16,643 nucleotides of DNA, from assembly GCA_041479575.1 (NCBI GenBank), contig JBGOYH010000027.1:1-16643 (forward strand). The letters are read 5' to 3'. Shown here piece by piece: positions 1 to 7,210 of this stretch. Position 1 is the stretch's first letter. The number at the start of each line of letters is the position of its first letter. This stretch comes from DASPPK01 sp041479575 (lineage in GTDB: Archaea; Thermoproteota; Bathyarchaeia; Bathyarchaeales; Bathycorpusculaceae). A program made the position numbers and the translations under genes. Below the pieces are notes generated by a model, which searched no databases, had not been told where the DNA came from, and worked only from the letters and a program-made list of their open reading frames with translations.

Positions 1-2
1 AG

Positions 3-371
3 GCAGTGAAAAGCGGTAAAGATGCGATTAGAGCCTCTGAAACGGCTTATTTTGACGTTGCCCTAATCGATATGGAACTACCTGACATGAAGGGAATCGA
101 GATCCTCCGCAGGCTGAAGGAGAAGCAACCAGGAATGGTCCAGATAATCATCACGGGCTTTCCATCTTTGGAGAACGCTGTTAAGGCGGTCAACGAGGGC
201 GCTCATGGATACGTCTTGAAACCTTTTAACATGGCAGAGTTGCTCAAGATGATAAGAAAGCGCTTGGACGAAAAGGCAACGGAGTATCTCCACATCCGGA
301 AGGAAATGGAAAAGAACACCGTATTTTCCGAACAGTTCAAAAAACCAAAAGGCAGCATCTTCACGCGTTAA
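3..371 (+). CDS. Response regulator receiver domain, 5'-truncated by window edge
   Basis: This is the C-terminal part of a CheY-like receiver domain that would accept phosphate from a histidine kinase. Numbering from the GTG at 6, the visible conserved positions are the phospho-acceptor Asp22 (ALIDMELPD), the switch Thr50 (IIITGF) and Lys72 (VLKPF). The N-terminal acidic pair lies before the window. The frame is open to the left edge, so that GTG is almost certainly internal. After the receiver only about 40 charged residues follow before TAA, with no DNA-binding or enzymatic output domain. It is therefore probably a stand-alone receiver or the end of a protein whose other domains lie upstream. 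The stop is followed within 10 bases by a GC-alternating motif, and the next gene is convergent. The family call is secure; the partner kinase is unknown. Confidence 0.88.
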   Translation, partial: AVKSGKDAIRASETAYFDVALIDMELPDMKGIEILRRLKEKQPGMVQIIITGFPSLENAVKAVNEGAHGYVLKPFNMAELLKMIRKRLDEKATEYLHIRKEMEKNTVFSEQFKKPKGSIFTR

Positions 372-375
372 AAGC

Positions 376-441
376 AGCGCACGCTAATCTACAAACAAAC
401 GTTGGACGCAGCTAGGGCCGACCGATGTCGATGCGTGTGCT
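376..441. repeat. Facing GC-alternating motifs between convergent genes
   Basis: AGCGCACGC (376-384) and GCGTGTGCT (433-441) can pair as a 9-bp stem with one G-U wobble, enclosing 48 bases. They sit between the response-regulator stop and the 3' end of the SHMT-like gene, so the structure could act as a bidirectional terminator or mRNA 3'-end structure. The arms belong to the dispersed intergenic motif described in the findings. Confidence 0.5.
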
Positions 442-528
442 TAGTTAAAATCATGATTAGTCGTTCATAGGACATTTCAATGGCCAGTACCCGATTGATG
501 CATGAGACCAAGATGTACCGCAGTTTTC

Positions 529-1710
529 TCACTGATCAAAACAGTATTGGACTTTTTGGAATTCAGCAGAGAGTTTGGCCACTTCTTTCTTTATGGCTTC
601 AGGTTTCTCGTCGTCTATTACGGTTCTTTTGAGTAGTTCGGCTATTTTCAGCATTTCAGGTTTTTTCATTCCTCGGCGTGTGACCTCGCAGGTTCCGACT
701 CTGATGACGCAGTCGGTGATTATGTTTGCACGTTGAAGTTTTTCAGCGACTTTTCTCCCTTTTTCCATGCCTCCATAATCCACGATTACCTGATGTGATT
801 TGGTGAACCCAAGATGCTTGCAGATAACGGGAAAACCGAGGTCGGACAGGCTTTTGGCGAGTGTTTGGGAGTTGCGCACGATTTGTTTTGCGTAGGCTTT
901 GCCGTATTTTTTCATTTCAGCCAAAGCCAAGGTTAATGCTGCGATGCGGTTCCAGTGAGCGTTGTCGACGAATGCTGGATAGATTTTTTCTTTCAGGTAT
1001 TCGCCTGGTTCCTTGTTTCCCAGGATTATGCCGCCTTGTGGACCGAAGAAGCTTTTGTGGGTTGAGCCGAACAGGAGTTGTGCTCCTTCTCGGAGGGGGT
1101 CTTGAAACTGTTCTCCGGCGATTAGTCCTAGGACGTGTGATCCGTCGAAGCCGACGATTGCGCCGTTTTCGCGTGCGATAGTTGCTAGTTCTTTGACTGG
1201 GTGTGGATGGATGATGTAGCTTCCGCCGAAGATGACTATCTTTGGTTTGGTTTTGGTTATGAGTCGTTGGGCTTCTTCAACTTTTATGCTGAAGCCTTTC
1301 TTTGAGAATGGAAAGGCTGTTGCTTTGAGTTTGAGGAAGCCGGCCAGGCCTTCTTTCCACATTCCCGGATACCCGCCGTCGTCAGGGGAAAGGCACATGA
1401 GCGTATCGCCAGGCTGTGTTAGGTTTGCGAGGACGATGAGGTCGGCTATGTGTCCTGAAAGGGGGCGGAGGTCTGCGGTTTCAGCTTTGAAAACTTGTTT
1501 TGCTAGTTTTTCACCGTATTGTTCGATTTCGTCTGTAAAACGAGTGCCCATGTAGAAGCGGTCCCTCGCCGTATAGCGATGAGCAAGATCCGACGCAAGT
1601 AAAGCTCTGGCAGATGGGCTCATGACGTTTTCAGAAGGAATCAGATTCAAGCACTGCTTTCCACGCCATTTCTCATGAGTCTTGACCAGATTGAGAATTT
1701 CATCAATCAT
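529..1710 (-). CDS. Serine hydroxymethyltransferase-like PLP enzyme
   Basis: This is a fold-type I PLP enzyme of about 393 residues, slightly shorter than usual SHMT (410-430). SHMT interconverts serine and glycine with a tetrahydropterin one-carbon carrier in the cytoplasm. Numbering from the chosen Met, the SHMT hallmarks are: LIPSEN (Ser26/Glu27), RFYMGT (Tyr53), SGH at 85-87, FDGSH (PLP-N1 Asp189, His192), the PLP lysine in STHKSFFGPQGG (Lys219), and IRVGTCEVTRRG with the carboxylate-binding Arg337. The position that is a PLP-stacking His in GGH of typical SHMT is Tyr here (DDGGYPG, Tyr114). ATG at 1710 is preferred over an upstream TTG at 1734 because family homology begins there and GAGTGG lies just upstream. 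The gene stands alone. Function is SHMT or a related aldolase; no glyA symbol is assigned because of the active-site change. Confidence 0.82.
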   Translation of the reverse strand: MIDEILNLVKTHEKWRGKQCLNLIPSENVMSPSARALLASDLAHRYTARDRFYMGTRFTDEIEQYGEKLAKQVFKAETADLRPLSGHIADLIVLANLTQPGDTLMCLSPDDGGYPGMWKEGLAGFLKLKATAFPFSKKGFSIKVEEAQRLITKTKPKIVIFGGSYIIHPHPVKELATIARENGAIVGFDGSHVLGLIAGEQFQDPLREGAQLLFGSTHKSFFGPQGGIILGNKEPGEYLKEKIYPAFVDNAHWNRIAALTLALAEMKKYGKAYAKQIVRNSQTLAKSLSDLGFPVICKHLGFTKSHQVIVDYGGMEKGRKVAEKLQRANIITDCVIRVGTCEVTRRGMKKPEMLKIAELLKRTVIDDEKPEAIKKEVAKLSAEFQKVQYCFDQ

Positions 1711-1734
1711 TTTAACCACTCTAACTCTAAGCAA

Positions 1735-2106
1735 TACTATCGTTTAGTGTAGTTAATTCGTTTTCGGCTTAATCTCGTGTTTTGTGGCTCCGTATTGCTT
1801 TGTGTCCATCTCTTCTTTTCTAAGAAAGAAGAACATAGGTAACGTTTACCCCCAGCGCGCGCCCACTCATAGACCAATCGGGAAAAATAGATCTGTACAT
1901 TGAAAGAAATCGTCTCCACAAGGTCAAGTAGCGACTCAGAACGACACGAGTACGCGCGCACTTTTTCAAAGCATGAATTGATAGTGTGACGTTAAATGTG
2001 AAAGTGTTCCCTAGGCGAAAATGCGATGATTTGCTTACAACAAGCGCGCACAAATGACTAAGTTTTAAGACCTAGTCTGCTTGTTCTATTCTTTTAAGTG
2101 ATAAGA
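1735..2106. other. Intergenic stretch with three GC-alternating motifs
   Basis: No convincing gene was found here. GC-alternating motifs occur at 1855-1862, 1953-1960 and 2044-2051. Two minus-strand frames stay open for 70-odd codons across the motifs but resemble no known family and have weak starts. A TATA-like GTTTTAAGA at 2062-2070 lies the right distance upstream of the small frame at 2107. Confidence 0.4.
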
Positions 2107-2187
2107 ATGGAGTTGGACATAACCTCAATCTCAGCAATAGTGGCAGCAGCAGGTATGGTAGTAGGAGCGCGCGCGCTAACTGATTGA
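2107..2187 (+). pseudogene. Truncated N-terminus of a small membrane protein
   Basis: ATG opens a 26-codon frame beginning MELDITSIS followed by IVAAAGMVVG, the pattern of an N-terminal membrane helix. It stops shortly after a run of five GC dinucleotides (2167-2176) that would encode Ala-Arg-Ala. A TATA-like GTTTTAAGA at 2062-2070 would place a start site about 15 bases before the ATG, so a promoter seems to be kept. My reading is that this is the head of a longer membrane protein cut off at the GC motif. A genuine 26-residue peptide is the alternative. No function is assigned. Confidence 0.4.
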
Positions 2188-2355
2188 AAAGCGGTCGTTT
2201 GTTATGGTATCCCCAAAGTAACCCATGTAAACCCGTGGAACATAGGCGCTAGTCAATCAGCGTGATTGTTCTGTCGGTTTGGGGGTAAAGTTTTATCCCC
2301 AAAACCCCAAAAAAAGAAAGAGGATTATATGGGCTACACGGACATTTAACAGAAG
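2188..2355. other. Intergenic hairpin, G/C-run element and T-tract
   Basis: The segment holds a motif copy (GGCGCTAGT, about 2245-2253) and a perfect 6-bp hairpin CAATCA-GCG-TGATTG (2254-2268). It also holds the element GGTTTGGGGGTAAAG followed by TTTTATCC (2276-2298), of which a near copy lies at 2949-2970. An A-run at 2309-2315 reads as a T-tract on the minus strand. Confidence 0.5.
2298..2320 (-). terminator. T-tract terminator of the small alpha/beta gene
   Basis: On the minus strand CTTTCTTTTTTTGGGG lies about 40 bases beyond the stop of the gene at 2356. Archaeal termination needs mainly such a T-tract. A G-run/C-run pair (2281-2300) just beyond may add structure. Confidence 0.5.
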
Positions 2356-2679
2356 CTACTTCTTTGCTGCTTCTGCTTGTGCCTTGGCGACTGCTCTCAG
2401 AATTTCTTTGCCTTTCTCATAGGGTATTACCTCATGCACCTCCTGTTCGTAGTACGGCAAGAACATGCTCACGTCTTTGAAGGCTTCAGCAATATCGCCT
2501 TCACCGATCGTGTATCCTGAAGTTCCATTCAAGAAATAGCCGAATTCTTTGATTATGCCCTTCTTCATGAGGTCGTCCATAGCCGCCCACATCCTCTCTC
2601 CTAACTTCGCTGTCTCAGCAGGGTCTTTGGGCCACGGCGCTAACAGGTTCATGCGCCACAAAGTCAGAATTCTAACCAT
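2356..2679 (-). CDS. Small alpha/beta (possibly ferredoxin-like) protein, function unknown
   Basis: The product is a soluble protein of 107 residues. It opens with a beta-strand-like MVRILTLWRMN, followed by a helix rich in charge (PAETAKLGERMWAAMDDLMK). Next come GIIKEFGYFLNGTSGY, a second acidic helix, a strand-like stretch (SMFLPYYEQEVHEVIPY) and an Ala/Lys-rich C-terminal helix. The order strand-helix-strand-helix-strand fits small dimeric alpha-beta-barrel proteins, but that is a structural guess; no catalytic motif is visible. The start is well supported: ATG at 2679 has GGAGGTGA ending five bases upstream (2685-2692), while the GTG at 2688 lies inside that ribosome-binding site. A minus-strand TATA box (TGATATAAGT) lies at 2731-2740. 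The gene is monocistronic and divergent from the membrane-protein gene at 3036. Confidence 0.85.
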   Translation of the reverse strand: MVRILTLWRMNLLAPWPKDPAETAKLGERMWAAMDDLMKKGIIKEFGYFLNGTSGYTIGEGDIAEAFKDVSMFLPYYEQEVHEVIPYEKGKEILRAVAKAQAEAAKK

Positions 2680-2684
2680 TTGAC

Positions 2685-2692
2685 TCACCTCC
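2685..2692 (-). promoter_or_regulatory. Strong Shine-Dalgarno that fixes the start at 2679
   Basis: GGAGGTGA on the minus strand is fully complementary to the 16S rRNA 3' end and sits five bases before the ATG. It is the strongest ribosome-binding site in the window, since most other genes have weak ones. Confidence 0.85.
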
Positions 2693-2730
2693 CTACAAAC
2701 TAAAATGCAGAGTCTACTTTCTTGTTTTCA

Positions 2731-2745
2731 ACTTATATCACTTTT
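2731..2745 (-). promoter_or_regulatory. TATA/BRE promoter of the small alpha/beta gene
   Basis: The minus strand reads GCAAAAGTGATATAAGTT, an A-rich BRE followed by a TATA box. A start about 25 bases downstream gives a leader of about 30-35 bases that contains the GGAGGTGA. Confidence 0.6.
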
Positions 2746-2935
2746 GCAGAAGCTTTCTATTGACTCGTTTTCTCGCTACTTCTAAGCAGGACGAAATGTC
2801 AGCTTCAAAAGGCGTATACTCGATTCGTATACTACCCCCTATTACTGCTCTTACTTCCTATTGTTGTCTGAATCCTGTATACTGCCTTGGCTTCTTTTTC
2901 CACACAGCATCTAAATTTCAGCTGCAATTCAGAAG

Positions 2936-2970
2936 TTTGGTTTGGTTTGGTTTGGGGTAAAGTTTTGTCC
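2936..2970. repeat. Four TTTGG repeats and second copy of the GGTAAAGTTTT element
   Basis: Four perfect tandem TTTGG units (2936-2955) run into GGTTTGGGGTAAAG followed by TTTTGTCC (2949-2970). The latter matches 2276-2298 in all but one base and one G. The two copies flank the small gene at 2356-2679 in the same orientation. The element is immediately followed by a GC-alternating motif (GCACGCGC, 2973-2980). Confidence 0.6.
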
Positions 2971-2980
2971 AAGCACGCGC

Positions 2981-2996
2981 CACTATAAACTTAAAA
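2981..2996 (+). promoter_or_regulatory. TATA promoter of the small membrane protein
   Basis: CACTATAAACTTAAAA lies about 45-50 bases upstream of the ATG at 3036. Transcription from about 3010 would give a short leader carrying the weak ribosome-binding site GAAGGTAG. A GC-alternating motif (2973-2980) abuts the TATA box where a regulator or TFB could contact. Confidence 0.5.
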
Positions 2997-3035
2997 GGAA
3001 ATGCAAACGGACCTAGTTAGCGAAGGTAGAACAAA

Positions 3036-3383
3036 ATGGACTTCGTTGCATTGCTAATTCAGATTGTCGTAGGGGTCATCATTGTCGCGCCAATTCTCTG
3101 GCTGGTTGGAAGAGCACTCGCTGGGAAAGACAAAGCAAAATTCACGGATGCAATATGGATAGTGGTTCTTGGAACAGTAATAGGTGCTGTCGTTGGCGCT
3201 TTTGTTGGCGGCTTGATAGCGGCACTCATCATGTTCATAGTCTGGCTTGCACTGATTAAACACTTCTTCGACTGTGGATGGTTGAAGGCACTGGTGATAG
3301 CTATTATTGCAGTGATAATCTTCGTAGTCCTGATTGCCATACTGGCAATAATTGGCTTCGGAATACTGAAACTCTGGCTATAA
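3036..3383 (+). CDS. Small multi-pass membrane protein, function unknown
   Basis: The 115-residue product is almost wholly hydrophobic, with four likely helices at roughly 4-27, 38-58, 59-75 and 84-112. Helix 2 carries a small-residue GxxxGxxxG-like pattern (GTVIGAVVGAFVGG), which often mediates tight helix packing. The only charged stretch is a short loop after helix 1 (GKDKAKFTD), which the positive-inside rule would place in the cytoplasm. A single Cys follows HFFD. No domain family was recognised, and transporter or small integral scaffold are equally open. The ATG is supported by the promoter at 2981 and a GAAGGTAG just upstream. A seven-T tract ends the unit at 3413-3419. Confidence 0.8.
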   Translation: MDFVALLIQIVVGVIIVAPILWLVGRALAGKDKAKFTDAIWIVVLGTVIGAVVGAFVGGLIAALIMFIVWLALIKHFFDCGWLKALVIAIIAVIIFVVLIAILAIIGFGILKLWL

Positions 3384-3404
3384 CCTCTGACATCGTAGTC
3401 TTAC

Positions 3405-3420
3405 GCCCACCCTTTTTTTG
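3405..3420 (+). terminator. T-tract terminator after the membrane-protein gene
   Basis: CCCACCC followed by seven T (3413-3419) lies about 30 bases after the TAA. It matches the usual archaeal T-tract terminator; no strong hairpin is needed or seen. Confidence 0.6.
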
Positions 3421-3440
3421 ACCTGTTGAACAATAATGAA

Positions 3441-3566
3441 CTAGCGCGTGCTCTCCTCTTTCTAAAGTATGATTGACGACTGTCTCGTTAAATGCTTGGA
3501 GTGGAACATTAGATTTATTAGTGATACTGTAAATGCATTAAGGTTTTAGTAAAAAGCATGCGCTAG
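3441..3566. repeat. Inverted GC motifs CTAGCGCGTGC / GCATGCGCTAG
   Basis: CTAGCGCGTGC (3441-3451) and GCATGCGCTAG (3556-3566) are inverted copies matching at 10 of 11 positions. As RNA they pair over 11 bp with one G-U. They enclose 104 AT-rich bases with no recognisable gene. The layout resembles terminal inverted repeats of a tiny non-coding mobile unit or a REP-like pair. No target-site duplication was seen. Confidence 0.5.
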
Positions 3567-3679
3567 TTCGGAAGCTCAGCGACCCTTGGTTTCCACGTTT
3601 CCCTTTCGTACCTCAAGAACACAGCGAGCAACGAAGCCTCTTCGTTGATTAAGGTTTCGATTTCCTGTTGGTTCCATTC
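3563..3679 (-). pseudogene. Short coding-like remnant between GC motifs
   Basis: A 38-codon frame without a usable start reads EWNQQEIETLINEE then ASLLAVFLRYERETWKPRV, a credible amphipathic helix pattern. It stops at a TAG that is itself part of the GC motif at 3556-3566. The upstream end is a TAA at 3680-3682; another GC motif lies at 3729-3736. An overlapping frame (down from 3800) is open but Arg-rich and less protein-like. The whole block is probably a decayed gene fragment. The family is not recognised. Confidence 0.3.
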
Positions 3680-3765
3680 TTATCCTCGTAATATCAACCT
3701 TCCTTTGGAAGTATTCGTTTAGACCTCGACGCGCGTTATAGGATCTCCGCAAAACGGGCTGTGGG

Positions 3766-6700
3766 TCATCTTTCTCCTTTGAGCCAACCCTTGACTCCAA
3801 GTTCTTTCACGGTTATGTTTATTGGTTCTGGTTTGTGCGACTTGTATTTGCCGTTTTCATCAAGGTACAGCACTGTCGGTTTCAGAACGAACGCACCTTG
3901 AACTCTGGGTCTAAGAACAAGTCTCAACTCTTCTGTTTTCAAGGGATCAAGTCGCCTTCCCTTCATGTTGACGTAACTATCCTCAACACGGTACATCTCA
4001 GGCTTTTCCACAATCTCGAAACCTTTAGGAATCACTTCCGTGACTTTAATAAGTAGAGCCGGACCTTTTCCAGCATTGACAAGTTCTATCTCTACGTCCA
4101 GATTTTCGCCGACATTCAATTCCCTCTGCCGGACTATCAGGTTTGCCTGTATATCGGCTTGTTCAAACCTTTCTGAGCCCACTGCTTCTTCACGCGTTGG
4201 TGCAGGCGTCGTGAAAGATGTTGTTGCCGAAACGACCGCTGGAGCATGCAACACTTCAGCGAGAGACAACGCCAACTCTCTTTCCTTTTTCACTTTCTCC
4301 AGCAATCCCAAAACTTGTTCCCTTTTCTCCGGGTGCTCCGCTCTCATGAAAGAGCCGGCCGACGTCTGCAAGACCGTTTCAGCCATCGTGTACAATTTGG
4401 CTTTCTTCTCATGGTCTTTCTCTTCCTTCGCATTATCCATGTGCGCATAGGCGTCTAGGAGCAGCTCGGTAGCCTCAGCATACTCTGAAGCCTTTGGGAA
4501 GCCCGCTTTCACGTAATAGCTGGCTGCACTTTCCAGATATTTTGTTGCGCCAGCATGCATGTCTGCATCTCTTGTGTCAGCAAATCTTGTTCCAGCCTCA
4601 AGAGCCTTACAAAACCGGCTGTGCCCCAGCATCAACATTTTTGTCCTATCATTTTGACTGAAATCTTTAGCTTCCTCAAAGAGTCGCGATGCCTCCGCAT
4701 AAAGTCCGGGTGATGCTTCTGATTCAGCCAGTGTCATCTTTTGCCAAGCGCGAGAAAGAATGATCAACAGTTTGAACTCTCTCCGCTCTTGGTCAGACGT
4801 CAAAGCCACGCTTATATTCTCAAATGCCTCAGCCGCTAAACCATATTTTCCGGAGCTGGCGAAGTGATCGCCTTTCTTGTCGAGAATTTTCGCCTCCTCA
4901 ATGGCCACTCTAGCATCGCAGTACTCTCGTCTCAAATCTGAGGCTTCGATCATGCTAGTCACCATCTGCCTCTCATCTATGTCCTCAATGACGCTAAGCT
5001 GCGTCTGGAGTGACCTCTTGGTCTCGCCAAATCGCTTTGATGCCTGCTCAAACGCTTTGATTGCTTCTTCGCCCTCTTCCTTCCTGCTCAGTTCTTCCGC
5101 GTTTTCGACCTGAGCCCAAGCAGAATAATTAGGCCCCAGATAGCCCCAATGCTTCAGGGACTCATGTAGTTCCGAAGCTTTCTCAAAATGTTCCTTTGCT
5201 GAACCATACTCTTGTCTGTCATGATGGTATCTTGCCTTTTCGATCTCAATCCAAGCTTGCATGTATAATGCATAATCTTGATACAAATCCTTCAGTTGGG
5301 GTAATTTTTCGGCAGCTTTAACATAGTTTTCTGACGCATGTTTGAAATCATCGGCAGCTTCCAAGTGCTTTCCCAGCATATCTCGCGCCCTCGCGATTCT
5401 CCAGTTTGATTCTGCCATTCGGCTGAACAGGTCCAACTTGCTGGCCGATTCGACTGCTTTCCGTGAGACTTCTATCGCTTTTCTGAGATGATCTGGTTTG
5501 TTCGTTAGACCGTAGAGGCTGATAAGCAACCAAGCGTACATATCTTCGTACCCTCGAAGCGCTGAGAACAACGTTGTTTCTCCCATCTTTTCATAGTACG
5601 GCATCACTTTGTTGCAGAAGTCAATGCCTTTCTGCTGGCTTAACACGGCCTCTTCAAGAAGTCTTGTCTTCATTTCAGGGTTTGTTTCCATCTCGGCAAG
5701 TATCGCCTTTATTTCTGCAAGATAATTCAGCATCACTCCGTGGTCCCAATAGTCGAACGGCGCGATCTTTTCCGCCATTTCAACTGTTTTCTCTCTATAT
5801 TCCAAAGCCTTCTCTAGAAGACTTCTCTTCTCCACAACATCTCGCTCCACCCACGCTCGAAATTCAAGACTTTTGCTAACCACGTGAAGAACATAAGCGA
5901 CGACTGCTGGAATGTCAGAATCCTCTGCCAACTCCAACGCTTCCATTCCTGCCTTTTGAGACTTCTCCAACAATTCAAGCCTTCTATCACGGTCTGTTTC
6001 CCACGTTGCTAAATGGAAATAATACTCTACGTAGCCGCCAGGTGGAGCTATCACCCCACTTCTAGGGCTCATGAAGGATATTATAGAACAATGTTGTTGC
6101 CCTTTGTCATAGAATTGCATAGCCTTTTCAGCCAGCTGTCTTCTTATCTCAGGATCCTCCGTTGCTATAGCTTTCCAGTAAGTTGAAGCCGCTAGCATAT
6201 CTGAACCTACTCCAATTAAGAAGTTGTCTCGCGCCCGTTTGCCTGACTCTAATACTTGCGCGAAATGCTTTTCTGCTTCTTCTCCTCCAGAGTCAACCCC
6301 TAACCAAAGATGTGAAAACCCTGACAGGTAGGCGTCGCCCACTTTTTCGGAGACGTCAACGGCTTTAGTCAGGTGTTTGACACCTTTCAAGCGGTTGTTT
6401 TCTATCTCTTCCAGCTCTGGAAGAAACTTGTTAAGCCACAAGCAAATTCCAAGCGTTAAATTTGCTCTGGCAGTCTCGTACAGGCTGTCAAGTTCTGAGG
6501 TCGCTGCAACTGCTTTTTCGCCCCATTTCAATCCTCTGTCAACGATACTCTTCGCGACCTGCATGCTCCATTCAGATGTGGCCCTTAGGAAAAACACCAG
6601 CGAAAGCCCATTGTACGTCTTGACATATTCCAGCATGTTTCCAGATTCCATGAAAAAAGTCAAAGCCCTTTCTTCCAGCTCCAAACACTCGTCGAGAAGG

Positions 6701-7071
6701 GCTCTCTTTTCAGAAGGATTGGACGTGAGCCAATAACCGTAGTACTTAGACAGAGCTCTGCAGCGAAATATCCATCCAGCTTTCTTCTCTCCAGTCGATT
6801 TCTCATAGAAACCGCCAGCTCTTTTACACGCTTCAACGGCTCGTTGAATGCTTTCCCTAAACTCGCTCGCCGTTTCGCCCCGCATGGCCGCCCGGTAGAA
6901 AGCGCGGCTCAACCGCTCATGAACCTCCCCCATTCTCAAAACATCATCTTGAGGAACCAGATTCAACGCTTTCTCGTATAACTCGACAGCTCCAACCCAA
7001 TCATATTCTTTTTCCAATCGCTCAGCCTGATTCAGAATCTCCTCCAGACTCAACGCCTCCAATAAACCCAC
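3766..7071 (-). CDS. Large TPR protein with C-terminal beta-sandwich domain
   Basis: The 1,101-residue product is mostly tandem helical hairpins with TPR/SEL1-like spacing. An opening repeat is EYDWVGAVELYEKALNLVP, and many later units follow the pattern of YxxAAxxF...A plus an acidic linker. The repeats cover roughly residues 10-930. The last 140 residues form a beta-rich domain (NVGENLDVEIELVNAGKGP, VIPKGFEIVEKP, LVLRPRVQG) like CARDB/DUF11 immunoglobulin-type domains. No signal peptide or membrane helix is visible, although the C-terminal domain type is usually extracellular. It likely acts as a protein-interaction scaffold; the partner is unknown. The start is uncertain: GTG at 7071 begins the frame, there is no good ribosome-binding site, and a TTG a few codons later is possible. 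No operon partner. Confidence 0.85.
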   Translation of the reverse strand: MGLLEALSLEEILNQAERLEKEYDWVGAVELYEKALNLVPQDDVLRMGEVHERLSRAFYRAAMRGETASEFRESIQRAVEACKRAGGFYEKSTGEKKAGWIFRCRALSKYYGYWLTSNPSEKRALLDECLELEERALTFFMESGNMLEYVKTYNGLSLVFFLRATSEWSMQVAKSIVDRGLKWGEKAVAATSELDSLYETARANLTLGICLWLNKFLPELEEIENNRLKGVKHLTKAVDVSEKVGDAYLSGFSHLWLGVDSGGEEAEKHFAQVLESGKRARDNFLIGVGSDMLAASTYWKAIATEDPEIRRQLAEKAMQFYDKGQQHCSIISFMSPRSGVIAPPGGYVEYYFHLATWETDRDRRLELLEKSQKAGMEALELAEDSDIPAVVAYVLHVVSKSLEFRAWVERDVVEKRSLLEKALEYREKTVEMAEKIAPFDYWDHGVMLNYLAEIKAILAEMETNPEMKTRLLEEAVLSQQKGIDFCNKVMPYYEKMGETTLFSALRGYEDMYAWLLISLYGLTNKPDHLRKAIEVSRKAVESASKLDLFSRMAESNWRIARARDMLGKHLEAADDFKHASENYVKAAEKLPQLKDLYQDYALYMQAWIEIEKARYHHDRQEYGSAKEHFEKASELHESLKHWGYLGPNYSAWAQVENAEELSRKEEGEEAIKAFEQASKRFGETKRSLQTQLSVIEDIDERQMVTSMIEASDLRREYCDARVAIEEAKILDKKGDHFASSGKYGLAAEAFENISVALTSDQERREFKLLIILSRAWQKMTLAESEASPGLYAEASRLFEEAKDFSQNDRTKMLMLGHSRFCKALEAGTRFADTRDADMHAGATKYLESAASYYVKAGFPKASEYAEATELLLDAYAHMDNAKEEKDHEKKAKLYTMAETVLQTSAGSFMRAEHPEKREQVLGLLEKVKKERELALSLAEVLHAPAVVSATTSFTTPAPTREEAVGSERFEQADIQANLIVRQRELNVGENLDVEIELVNAGKGPALLIKVTEVIPKGFEIVEKPEMYRVEDSYVNMKGRRLDPLKTEELRLVLRPRVQGAFVLKPTVLYLDENGKYKSHKPEPINITVKELGVKGWLKGER

Positions 7072-7077
7072 AAGCCA

Positions 7078-7210
7078 CTAGAAAGCTAACGACAAGTCTC
7101 TGAAAAGCCTTTTCATGAATACACCCCAATTGCCACCTTCACTCTTTCAGCTTTGCAGAAGAGTTATGCAACATCAATCTTCCCAAAAGCATATCCAGAA
7201 CAGCGCTGCG
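7078..7210. other. Intergenic, upstream of the TPR gene
   Basis: No gene was seen. The end carries AGCGC-T-GCGCT (7202-7212), a near-palindrome of the dispersed motif. No convincing TATA box for the TPR gene could be identified. Confidence 0.35.

Noticed and set aside
1737..2053. Two overlapping minus-strand frames upstream of the SHMT gene
   Set aside because: Both cross several GC motifs, have poor starts, and neither resembles a known family. Treated as intergenic.
2167..2180. Integron attC-like site (GCGCTAAC)
   Set aside because: No paired GTTRRRY box, no cassette array and no integrase gene in the window. The other motif copies do not fit the attC core.
2738..2857. Coding-like minus-strand frame (VIGGSIRIEYTPFEAD) in the divergent promoter region
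   Set aside because: Only 39 codons, with no start, and its stop lies inside the TATA box of the next gene. Possibly a remnant but too short to support.
3590..3720. Structured RNA or CRISPR-like repeat suggested by short hairpins (ACGAAG-CCT-CTTCGT and CTTCCTTTGGAAG)
   Set aside because: No repeat of either unit at regular spacing, and no similarity to a known RNA could be recognised.
3576..3800. 74-codon Arg-rich frame overlapping the TPR gene end
   Set aside because: It overlaps the 3' end of the TPR gene and has no ribosome-binding site. The neighbouring frame of the same strand (3563-3679) reads more like protein.
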